A stretch of 64,000 bases of DNA, taken from assembly GCA_964457335.1 (NCBI GenBank), contig CAYWGD010000005.1, forward strand, positions 62,001 to 126,000. Direction: 5' to 3'. The position numbers and the translations under genes are program-made. The notes below the pieces were generated by a model. That model had not been told where the DNA came from. It worked only from the letters and a program-made list of their open reading frames with translations, and did no database searches. Shown piece after piece: positions 48,378 through 60,300 of the stretch. Numbering within the stretch: the stretch's first letter is position 1; each line of letters opens with the position of its first letter. This stretch comes from CAJBVW01 sp964457335 (GTDB taxonomy: Bacteria; Myxococcota_A; UBA796; SXON01).

Positions 48378-51300
48378 GTGTCGGTGCCCTTCGGCGCCTC
48401 GGCGGGCTTCTCCTTGGACCGGATCATCCGCTCGTAGCCGCGCAGCTCGCTGTTCATGAACGTCGCGTACCGTCCCCCGTGGCGGATGACGAGGATTCCG
48501 TCGGTCCCCTTCCGGGGCGGGTCGGGCGCGGTGAGGGCGGGCGTCCACGTGATCACCTTGTCGCCGTCCACGTGGGTGAGCGTGGCGGCGGCGACGACGC
48601 GATCGAGCGCGTCGTTCACCTTCCCGAGCACGCCGGGGTCACGGTGGTCGAAGGGGCCTTCGCCCACGAGCTCGGTGAGCTTCCGCAGGCGGTTCACCTT
48701 GCCTTCGCCGCCCGCGCCCTCCGCGTACGCGATGACGTGGTCGAGCCCCTGGTTGCGGCCGCTCTTCCCGGGGTTCCAGCGATCGAGGTCGCGGTCCCAG
48801 GCGGCGAGCTGCTCGTCGTCGGCGACGCCGCCCGGGAAGCGCTCGGTGAGGAACTCCGCGTCGCCGCCGCGGCGCTCGCGGAAAGCCTGTGCCTTCGTGA
48901 GCGGCACGACCGTGCCCTCGTCGGCGCCGAAGGGATGGAAGGTGAGCGTGCCGACGGTGCCCGGCGCCTGGGAGTCGCCCTCGAAGCGCTCGACGATCAC
49001 GCCCTCGGGGGTCGTGTAGACGTTGCGCCGCTCCTCGCCGCCGGGGCGCGTGGTGCGGTCGACGCGCAGCTTCACCCACGGGCACGCCGCCGCGAGCTTC
49101 TCCACGTCGATGGCGCCTTCCTCGGGGCGGTTGAAGCCGTCGACGTGGAGGAAGATCTCCCAGGCGCGGTCGCGCGGGAGGTTCTGGAGGAACGCGAGTG
49201 CCTGCGCATGCTGGGTGCGCTCGGGGGCATGCTCCGCGAAGTGCGCCTGCACGAGGAGCTGGCCGTCGCCGTTGGTGCCGCTGCAGCTCATGCTGGCGCA
49301 GCTCGAGTAGTTGCGCGACGCGACGAGCGCGCGGTCGCCGGGCTTGACCTCCATCCCCGCGAAGTCGCCGACGCCCACGAGCAGCACGGGCGTCCCGTCG
49401 GGCAGCGTGGCGCGGGCCGAGGGGAGCCGGTGCACGGGGAGCTTCTCCACGTCGAGGCCGGTCTGCTCGTTGGAGCCGGCGAAGGTCCCCTTCCCCAGCG
49501 TCTCGGTGAGGTCCTCCTTCCGCTTGATCGGCTGGTCGTCGTAGTCGACGTCGTCGACCATCCGCCACGCATCGCGCGGCTCCACGCCCATGCCCTGGTT
49601 CGGCACGGCGGCGGCGAGCGCCTCGACGTCGGCGGCGCGGGTGTGGAGGGCGTCGGTCGCGGGAGAGCCGTCGGCCGCCGGGGTTGCCTCGGGGGCGTCG
49701 GTGGCCGGGCTCACGTCGGCGGCCCGAGCCGCGCCGGTCTCCTGGCCCTCGTCCGCCGGCGCTGCCCGTGGAGCCGCGACCGCGGCAGCGCCGGCAGCGT
49801 CGGAGGGGTCGGCCGTGGTGTCGGGGGTCGGGGCGACCGCCGGTCGGGGCGAGACGGCGAGGAGGACGGGGGCCTCCGCCGTGAGGCTGTCGAGGCCGGC
49901 GCGGAGCTTCTCGCGGCCCTTCGCGAGGTCGGTGGCGCCGACGGCCTCGGCGTAGCGGAAGAGGCTGACGAGGCGGTCGTCGACGAGGGGGTGCCCGGAC
50001 CGGGCGAGCTCGAAGGCCGCGCGCGCGAGCTCCGGGTCGGTGGTGCGGGCGATGTGCGCCATCACCTGCGCGGAGCGGGTGGCGGCCACCAGGTCGCTCG
50101 CGGTCGTGGGCGCGTCGATGTCCGTGGCGCGCACGTAACGACGGGCGACCTCGGCGGCGTGGCTGTCCCAGGCGTCGGTGGGGACGCCGGGCGGCGGGCG
50201 GGACGGGTCGTCGGTGGGCCCGCCGGGGCGGCCGGGGCCGGGGCCGTCCTCGCCGGGGCCGTCGTGACCGGCGCCGTCGTGGCCGGGGCCGTCGTGCCCG
50301 GCGCCGCCGGCGGCCGCGGGCGCGCCCGAGCCGTCGTGGGCGACGACGGGGAGCTGCGCGTAGGCGGCGCGGATGTCGTCGGGCACCTCCTCGGTGCGTC
50401 GGCGCCTGGGGTCGTGCAGCGAGGCCTGGACGAAGTCGTCGACCGCCAGGTCCGTGCGCCGGCCGTTGGTGATGGCGGCGCCGTAGTCGCGCGCGACCTC
50501 GTCGGTGAGCTCGACGTAGCCCCGGGTCACCAGCGCCGTCGCGACGCGCTCGCCGCTCGGGGTCTCGAGGAGGTCGCGGCCCACGCGGCCCGCCGCCACG
50601 CTCGCGTCGCGGCCCGGCGGCAGGAGGAACTGCCCGAAGGTCGGGTCGACGAGGTAGGGGCGGCCGTCCGGCATCCGCACCACCGTGAAGAAGTGGGCGA
50701 AGTCGCCCTGGAACACGCCGGACTTCCGCTCCTCGGGCACCTCGTGGAGGAAGACCGACGGCGCCGCGGGCGCGCCCTCGCCGATCGCGGCGAGGCGCTT
50801 CGCGACGTGGAACTGCGCGAGCCCGCAGTAGCCACCGAGGTGCTCGCCGCGCGCCACCGTGTCGGTGCCCGACTGGATGCCGACGACCTGGTGATCCACG
50901 AGGATCTGCTGGCGCGCCGCCGCCACGGCCTCGTCGAGGAGCGCCGTGGTGCGCGCGCCGTCGAGCGGCTCGCCGCGGAGGAGCGCCGCGGTGGCGTCCT
51001 CCACGCGCGCCGGGTCCGGGCGGCCGATCGGCAGCCCGGCGCCGATGTCGAGGAAGCGGCCGATGCGGCCCAGGTCCTCGGCGAGCGCGGCGTCGGCGCT
51101 GTCGGGGTCGGTGGCCCGGCGGACCTCGGCGCGGGCGAGCGCGGCCGCCACCGCCTCGTTCATCCGCGCGTCGCCGGCCACCACGAGCCCGTACGCGCGG
51201 CGGGCGAGCGCGGGATCGGTGAGGCGCGTGACGTGGTCGAGCGCCTGGGCGCCGGCCACGCCGGCCGGGTCGTTCACGTCGGGCTCCGCGAGGGCGGCCA

Positions 51301-54300
51301 GCTCGGCGCGGTGGGCGTGGAACGCCTCGCCGAGCACGTCGTCCACGTCGATGGGCGCGCGGGGGGCCGCCGCGTGCAGGCGATCGGTGGCGGCTTCCAC
51401 GTCGGCGGCGACGGCGTGGCCGACGGAGCGCGCGTCCGCCGCGGCGGAGTCGGGCGCCGACACATCGGCGTGTGTCGACACATCGGCGTGTGTCGGCGAG
51501 ACGGCGGCGTGTGTCGACACATCGGCGTGTGTCAGCGGCGCCGGCGCCACGGCGGGCGCAGCGGCGGGCGTCACGGCGGGCGCAGCCGCGGGCGTCACGG
51601 CGGGCGCAGCCGCGGGCGTCACGGCGGGCGCGGCGCCGGGCGCGGGCGTCACGGGCGCGCCGGCGGTCACGGCCGGCACCACGTTCTTCTGCACCTTCGC
51701 GGCGATCTCGGGCGGCAGCGCGGGGTTCACCACCCACGTCGGCGTGCCCGCGACGAGCTCCAGGCGCGCGACCACCACGTCGGCGCCGCTTGGCCCGCGG
51801 AGCTTGATCTCGCTCCCGGGCGGGATGTTCGCGCCCAGGTTCCCGCTCGCCCGGTCGGACGGGATGTTGAGCTCCTGGTTGGGGCGCACGTCCGCGCCCG
51901 GCAGCCGCCGCGACGGCGCGGTCCCCCCGGTGCCCGTGTAGGGGTTGTCGGTGTTCTTCGTCCCGTCCGCGTTGAGCGGCGTGTCCTGGCGCGAGCCCGC
52001 GAGGACGCGCCCGTTGCGGACGAGCGCCTGGATCTTCGGATCGGTGGACGCCTGCGCCCGCTCCGCCAGCGCGCTGTCGAGCGGGATCTGCGCCTTCGCG
52101 CGGAGCTCCGGCGAGATCGGCATGTCCACGAAGAAGAGCTCGTCGATGGGGGTGAAGCCGGTCGCGTCGTCACCCTGCAGGTAGGGCGTGCGCCCGCGGC
52201 CGTCCTGGTAGTCGAGGCCGAGCACCGACACCATCTGGGCGGGGAGCAGCCCCTCCGTGTTCCGCGCGTCGCCCACCGACCCGGACACGTGCGGCGACCA
52301 GGTGCCGTCGAGCATGTTCGGGATCGCGTCGACCGGCACGACCTTGCGCATCGTCTCCGCGGACGCGAAGCCGATGTCGAGCTCCGCGTGCGCGGTGAGC
52401 ACGAGGTCCTTCTCGGCGTCGGACATCTCGCGCGGGCTCTTCGCGATGATCCTGCCGTAGTCGACGAAGATGGCGAGCACCCGCTCCTGCTCGGCCGGGT
52501 CGTCGATGGCCTTCACCCGCTCGACGAGCGCGTCCGTGCCGCCGAGGCGCACGAGCGAGGCGAGATCCACACCCGCATGTGTCAGCGCCGGCGCCGGCGT
52601 CGCCGCGATCACGGCCGGCACGACGTTCTTGGCGATCTTCGCGGCCACGTCGGCCGGCAGCGCGGGGTTGATCACCCACTTCGCGCCGCCCGGCGCGGGC
52701 TCGAGGCGCGCGACCACCTCGTCGGTGCCGTCCGGCCGGCGGATCTTCATCTCCGTGCCCGGCGGGAGCTCCGCCCCGTGGTTCCCGGCCTTCCGGTCGG
52801 TCGGGATCTGGAGCTCCTGGTTGATTCGCACCGGGCCGTCGGGCAGCCGATCCGACGGCGCCGTGCCGCCGGTGCCGGTGTACGGGTTCGACGTGTCGCG
52901 CGTCCCGTCGGCGTTCAGGCGCACGTCCTGCCAGTCTCCGGTGAGGATGCGGCCGTCGTCGACGAGCGCGCGGATCCGCGGGTCGGTGGACGCCTCGGCG
53001 TGCTCCGCGAGCGCGGAGTCGAGCGGGATCTTCGCCTGGTCCCGCATCTGCGGGGTGATCGGCATGTCCATGAAGAAGAGCTCGTCGATCGGGCGGAAGC
53101 CGCCCTTGCCGTCGTCCCGCAGGTACGGCGTGAGCCCCTTGCCATCGGCGTAGTCGAGGCCGAGCACCGAGATCACCTCGTCGGGCTTCAGCCCGGCGGT
53201 GTTCCGCGCGTCGCCGACGGAGCCGCCGACGTGCAGCGACCGGGTCCCGTCGATCACGTCCATCACCTGGTCGACGGGGATGACCTTCCGCATGGTCGTC
53301 GCGTCGCGCATGCCCAGGTGGAGCTCGGCGTGGGCGAGCAGCACCACGTCCTTCTCCGCGTCGGTCATCTCGCGCGGGTTCTTCCGCATGATCGCGCCGT
53401 AGGCGGCCACGAGCCCGAGCAGGCGCGCCTGCTCGTGGGGGTCCTCGACCGCGGCCACACGCTGGACGATCGCGGCGGTGCCGCCCTGCTTCGCGAGCTC
53501 CGCCAGCTCGGCGTCGACCTTCGCCTTGGCCGCGGCGGTCCCGGCCGCCACGACGTCGACCATGTCCCCGATGGTGGCCATGCGCGTGCCATGGGCCTCG
53601 TCGCCGTCCACCGCGGGCTTGGACGCCGGCGCGGGATCCTCCTCCGCCACGTCGGGGGGGGCGTTGCGGGGGGGGCTCTGCCCCCCCTGCCCCAAGAGCT
53701 CGATCGGCTCGTCCGCCACCTTCTCGCGCGTGGTGGCGCCCTCGTCCCCCTCGAGCACGGCCTCCGCCGCGACGCGCTTCGCCTCGACCGCCTCGACCTT
53801 GGCGTCCGCGACCTTCTCCACGCCCGCCGTCGTCTGGTGGATGCGCTCGATCTCCTCGTCGGACACGCCGTCCGGGAGCTTCGTCCCGCCCGCGATCTTC
53901 GCGTCCAGCTCGGCCTTGGCGGCCCGCCGCGCCGCCGCCTCCGCCTCGGCCTTCTCGCGGAGGCGCCGCTCCTCCTGGAGGAGCGCGGCGTGGTCCTGCT
54001 CGAGCCCGTCGAGCTCCTGGCGCGTCTCGGCGAGGCCCTTCTCCTGCACCGCGAGGGCGGCGGCGAGCCGCGCGCGGGCGTTCGGGTCGTTCTCCCCCGC
54101 GATCTCGGCCTGCAGCCGCTTGACCTCGCCCTCGTACTCGCCGAGCTCCTTCCGCTTGTGATCCAGCTTCATCTGCTGGATCACCTTGGTGCGGGAGAGC
54201 GCGACGTTCCCGAGCGCGTCGACGGCGGTGTCGACGAACAGCGTCTTGAAGAGCTTCTTGTCGACACCCTTGGCGTTCGCCCACTGCTCCCACTGCTTCG

Positions 54301-57300
54301 CGTCGAGCACCTGGCCCGCGGCGGCCTTGAGCACGTTGTCCGCGTACTTGAGCGCGAGGTGCTCGGCGAAGCCGGACTTCGCCATCGGGTTGCCCGACTC
54401 GATGTCGTTGAGGCGCTTGCCCCACTTCGTCGCCCCGAGGCCCTCGCCGACCACGTGCATCGCCATCTTCTTGATGGTGCCGAGCACGGTCTCCTTCAGG
54501 ATGTGCTGGAACGCGGCGAAGTCCCCGGCGGCGAACGCCTGCTCGGACGAGAGCCCCGCGTTGAGCAGGCTCTCGACGGCGCCTTCGAGCGCCTTCTTCA
54601 AGAGCTTCTGGATGAAGGTCTGCGTCACGCCCTTCGCGGCCTGGAGCGCGTTCCCGAGCCCCGCGGTGAGCGCGGCGACGGCGGCCTGGGCGAGGTCCAT
54701 CCCCGCCTCTTCCGCGGAGTAGTGGCTGCCCTTGAGCGCGGCCTTGGTGCCCGCGGCGGCGAGCGCGAGGAAGAACGCGGTCCAGATGGCCGCCGAGAGG
54801 CCCTGCGTGCCCGGCACCACCGCGAGCACCACGCCGCCGACCACCATGATGACGTTGCTGGCGGTGTCGGCGACGGTGTCGCGCACCGCTGCGTAGGTCT
54901 TGGCGTCGGCCTCCTGCCAGCCGGCGAGCTCCTCGAGCCGCTCGATGCTGGCCTGGCCAGCCTTCAGCTGGCCCTTCTCGTCGAACAGGTTCTCGATCGC
55001 GGCCGTGTCGCGCGCGAGCTGGGAGCTGGCGGAGTGCGCCCCGAGCGCTTCGAGGCCGTCCATGAAGACGTTGCCGATCGTGTTGCCGAGCCCGCCGCGC
55101 TCGAACTCGTACCGCATCCGCGCGATCTCGAGGTAGTCCTGCGGGGTCGTCGGCTTGCCGCGCAGGAGCAGCTTCAGCTCGAACTTCTCGGCGCCACCGA
55201 AGTCGTCCTCGATCCACTCCTCGAGCGGCTCCACGCTGCCGGTCATCTGCGTGGCGAGCGCGTCGAACTTCGCCGTGAACGCCGCCCGCTGCGACGGCGT
55301 CATCGTGTAGAGCTTCTCGAGGACCTTCTTAGCCTTCTCCTCGTTGGTGCCCGCGCCCTCCATCGCGTAGAGCAGCGTGAGCTCGTCGTCGGCCTCGCCG
55401 CGCTCGCCGAGCTGCTCGAAGTAGGCCCGCTCGACGCCCTCGGTCTCCTCGCCCAGCAACTTCTGGAAGGCGCTCTGGCCGCCGCCGACCTCGTACTCGC
55501 CGCCCTTCTGGCCAAAGGTGGCGTTGAAGCGGTCCATCACCTTCTTCAGGTGGGCGGCGTCGCGACCGCCGCGGCCCTCCTTGCCGGCGGTGAGCGTCTT
55601 CTCCAGCAGGTCCTCGTCGGTCGACTCCCAGGCCGGGACCTTGACGTTCGCGGCCTTCATCCCCGCGAGCACGGCGAGGCCCACCCAGCCGAAGGGGTTG
55701 AGCATCATCGCGCCGACGAGGATGCCGTAGCCGGAGTCGTTCTCGTTCTGCGCCGCCCACTTCAGGCGGTGCACGTCGGCGCCGACCTTGTCCCCGCGGA
55801 GCTCCGCGTCGATGATCTCCCAGGCCCGCGCGTCGCTCCCGGTCGTACCGAAGTCGCCGCGGAGGTCGGCCACGAAGGTGCCGCCGTCCGCGAGGTGGGC
55901 GTCGTAGTACGCCATCGCCTCGCGCACCTGCTCGGGCGAGAGCTTGTCGAGCTCGGCGACGAGCTCCTCCTCCTTGGTCCCCGCGGCGCTGAAGTCCCAC
56001 CAGTCGCCGGAGCCGTGGAGGTTCATCTTCATGCGCACGGCGGCCACGTGCGCGGGGTTCGGCTCGACGAGGCCCGTCTTCGGGTCGACCTCGGTGAGCG
56101 CGTCGATCATCCGCCGCTCGTTCTCCCCGAGGTCGGCCTTGATGCGGCGCAGGAGCTCGGGCCCGCCGGGCCCGGTCACGAGCTTGGTCCGCTCCTCGGT
56201 CGAGAGCCCCTCGAGCGTGCGGTAGAGGAAGTCCTCGTCCTCCGTCCAGGACTTCTCGCTCTTCGAGAGGAGGACCTCCTTCAGGCCCTCGAGCCGCCCC
56301 TCCTTGCTCATGAGCTTCTTGGCGGTCGCGGCCGCCTCGTCGTCCCACCAGCCGAGGTCCTCGGTCATCTGGATGTCGAGGTCCTTGCCGTAGTGCCGGC
56401 GGTACTCGACCTTGACGAGCTCGGCCTCCTCGGGCGTGAGCCCGACGAGCGCCCCGGTCATCGCCTCGACGTCGTCCCCCCAGCCGTCGATCGCCTTGTA
56501 GAGCGCGTCGGCGGAGGCGCGGATCTTCTTGACCCGGTCCTTCGTCTTCTCCTCGATGGTCTCGGACTCGTTCGCGATGATCGCGTAGAGGTCCCCGTCG
56601 GGCTTGCCGCGGTGGGCGGGGTCGCGCCGGAGCTCGCGCAGGCGGTCCTGGATCGCGAGCTGCCGGCACTGATCCTTCATCAGCTTGCCGCGGTCGATCC
56701 CGGAGAGGTCGTCCTCGGCCTGCCGGAGCTGCCCGACGGCGAGCGCGAGGTCGTCGCCCGAGAGCCCGGCCCGGAGCTTCTCCTCGAAGCTGCCCGCGCC
56801 GTGGGCCGCCTCGTACTTCTGCTTGACCTCGGCGAGCTCCTTCGGGTTGAGGTCCTTCATCGCGCCGATCACGGCCGCGTCGTTCGTCCACACCGCGGAG
56901 CCGAGCTCGCGGTCGAGGATCTCCAGGCTGTCGGCCACCTTCTTCCCGTCGACCGGAAAGCCGGTCTTCGGGTCGACCTTCGCGTCGCGGAGGCGGGCCT
57001 TGATGCCGAGGAGCTCGGCGTCGCCGGCGGAGGCGTTCTGGGAGCCGAGCAGGCCGATGCCGGAGCCGATGAGCAGGAGCGGCCCGAGCATCGGCCCCGT
57101 GACGACGAGCGCGGCGCCCATGGCGAGCGTGCCGAGCCAGGAGGGGCCGGTGGCCTCGTCGATGTGGGCCTGGAGCTTCCCGTCGAACTGCTTGTCGAGC
57201 TCCTTGAGCTCCTCGGGCGTGCAGTCGCGGAGCAGCTCCTTGATGCGGTCGTCGTCGCTGTAGAACGTGGCGTCGAACTCCTTGCGGAGCTCCGCGGCCT

Positions 57301-60300
57301 TGTGGGCGACGCGCGACTTCTGCTCGGCGGCGGCGCGCTGGGCGACGGGGAGGTTCACGACCTCGGCGGCGGAGGCGAGGCGCTGCTGGAGGTCGGCCTT
57401 GGCGTTGTCGTCGAGGCCGTCCAGCACGTCCTTCATCAGCCCGGGCTGGGTGCGCTGGAGCTCGGCGAGCAGGGTGGGATCGGCGTCGGCGAGCACCTCC
57501 CGCACGCGGTCGTCGGCGACGTAGGTGCTGCCCGTCTCGGACTCGAGGAGCTTCACCTTCGCGGCGAGCTGCGCCTCGAACACCTTCTGGCCGTGCGCGG
57601 CGTGGCGGGAGAGCGCGTCGAACTCCGACGGGGAGAAGCGCGCCTTCAGCGCCTCGAGCTGCGCGTCGCGCTCGGCGGGCGGGAGGCGGTTGATGCGGAC
57701 GAGCTCGCGGGACCAAACAGGGTCGACCGACGAGGGCAGCTCCGGCGCCGCCTCGAAGGCCTTCGCCTGGTCGACGATGACCATGAGGTCCTTGAAGTCG
57801 TCGTCGTCGCCGAACTCGTCGAGGAGCTGGCCGCGGAGCTTCTCGTAGCCGTACACGTCGAGGATCTTCTTCAGCTCCTCGGGGCGCCCCGCGAAGCCCT
57901 TGATGTGCTTGACGATCTTCTCCTCGTCGCCCTCGCGGAGCTTGTCGCCCAGGGCGTTGCTCCCCTGGTGCACGCGCTCCATCTCGCCGCGCGCCTTGCG
58001 GTCGCGCTCCAGCACGCCCTCCACGTGCGCCACGAGGTCGTCGGTGGAGAGCCCGGTCTCGCCCTGCAGCGCGGCCAGCGCGGCCTTGCGCTTCGCGGGG
58101 TCGTCGATGCGCTCGATGGCCTCGATGCGCTTCGCCACGTCCGGCGCCACCGGCTTCGGCCCCACCACGAGGAGCCCGGCCTCCTCCGCGCGGGCGTGCA
58201 GGTCGTCGAGGTCGTTCAGGGAGAGGCCGCTCTCCTCCGAGAGCGCGAGGATCTTCGCCTGCTGCTCGTCGGCCGGGAGCTGGCGGATCTCCTGGAGCTT
58301 CGTCGCGACGCCGAGCTCCCTGGTGGAGCGCTTCTCGGCGTCCTGGAGGTCCTGCGGCGAGCGCCCGACCAGGTCGGCGAGGGCCGCCACGGCGGCGTCG
58401 CGCTCGTGGGCGGGGAGCTTCTCGTAGGAGGCGAGCTGCTCCATCACCGCGGGGGTGAGCACGCCGCCCTCGGTGATGCCCTGCGGCCCCTCCAGGTAGG
58501 CCGCCATGACGTCGCGCGCGGACATCGGCTTCCCGTCCGGCGTGGCGCCCGCGGTGCGGAGCTTCTCGAGCTCGCGGAGCCGCATGTCGGGCGGGAGGTT
58601 CTTGCACCACGCGAGCTTGCGGGCAAAACCCTCGGGGGTGCTCGTGTCGGCGTTGGCGTCGGGGTCGTTCGCCTTGGCGTCCACCACGAGCTGGTGGTGG
58701 TGCTGGTCCGCCTTGAACCCGTCCATCTTCCGGAGCGCCCCGGCGATCTCCGCGCGCTCGGGGGAGCCCTCCTCCGTGGCCTGCTCCAGGATGGGCTTCA
58801 GCCGCCCGTTCATCTGCTCGTTCAGCTCGGCGAGCTCGCGCGGGTTGCAGCCGGCCACGAGCTCCGCCAGCTCCACCGGGCTCTTCTCCACCGCGCCCGC
58901 CGCCACCTGCTCGAGGACCTTCCGCTTCTCCTCGACCTTCCCCTCGTTCAGCGTGTGGCCGCCGACGCGCGTGGGCAGCGGCTGCCCGTCCTTGCCGACC
59001 GTGGCGGTGGAGGACGGCGGGTCGGCGCGATCGGGGTTGTAGGCCTTCTTGATCGCCGCGGTGTGGCGCTTGACGTACTCGGAGCGGGTGTCCGTGTCGT
59101 CGACGAGCGGCTCGCCCTTCAGGAAGCGGAGCACGTTCGCGGGGGACATCCCGCGGTCCTTCCCCATCTTGTCGACGAGCTGGAACGCGGCGCGGGCGTC
59201 GATCGGCGGCCCGTCCTTCGAGAGCAGCGCGGCGGCCTCCTTGCCGATCCGCACCGTCTCCTCGACCTTCTCCGCCTTCTTCTGGGCCTCGGTCGCGACC
59301 TTCGACCCGGCGAGCAGGGTCGCGTCCTTGAGCCAGCCCTGGGCCTCCTCGTCGCCCTCGAGCAGCGCGCGCAGGTCCGGCGGGAGCTTCGCCTGGTCCT
59401 TCTCGGCGTTCCCCGTCTTCACCTCGGCGTCGAGGTTCGTCCGCAGCTCCGCGTACTCGCGGAGGAACGCGGCGCGCTCGGCGGGCGTCATGCCCTTCAG
59501 CATCTCCTTGACGTCGTCCTCGTCGGCGTCCTCGCCCTTGGCGAGCTCCGTCGTGAGCGCCTCGCGCCTGGCGACGTAGGTCGGGTCCTTCGGGTCCACG
59601 CCCATGAGCGACGCGATCGCACGCTTCTCGTCGAAGGCCTTCGCCTCCGCGAGCAGCGCGACGCCCTCGGTCTCGTCGCCGAGTTGCAGCGCCGACCGGA
59701 ACGCGGTCTCGAGGTCCTCGGGGACCTCCTTCCCCTCCTCGAGCGCCCGCGCGCGCTCGGCCTCCCACTGGTCCACGAAGAGCTTGCGCTCGGCCGGCGT
59801 CATCGCCCGGAACGCGGCGAGCAGCTTGTCGTCGTCGTGCGTGGTCGTGAGCTGGTTCCACAGCTCGCCCTTCTTGCGCTGGTACTCGGCGCTGTCCGGG
59901 TCCGCGCAAAAGCCGTTCTTGACGGCCTCGGCGCGCTCGGCGGAGGAGAGCTTCGCGACGTAGCCGTTGCGATCGAGCGAGGCCTTGAGCTTCTGGAGCT
60001 CGGGGTCCAGCGCGCTCGCGGGGGAGCGCGCGAGGAAGTCGACGAAGGCCTCGGGCGACATGTCGCGCTCGTACGCGCGCGCCCGGACGTCCTCGATCGA
60101 CATCCCGCTGCCCGCGAAGAGCTTCGCGGCGTCCTTCTCGAGCTGCTGGCCGCGGCGCGCCTCGACGAGCCGGAGGATGTCCGCCTTCGGGAGGCCGGTC
60201 TGCCGGGCGAGCTCGTCCACCTGCTTCTGGAGGTCGGCGGGCTCGAACGAGCTGTTCGCGGCCACCAGCACCGCCGTCGGCGGCAGGCGCTTCTCCACCT

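Noticed and set aside
51459..51534. Regular repeats that might be a CRISPR array
   Set aside because: Repeat units are about 18 bases without spacers of constant length, they are in frame in a protein-coding gene, and no cas genes are present.
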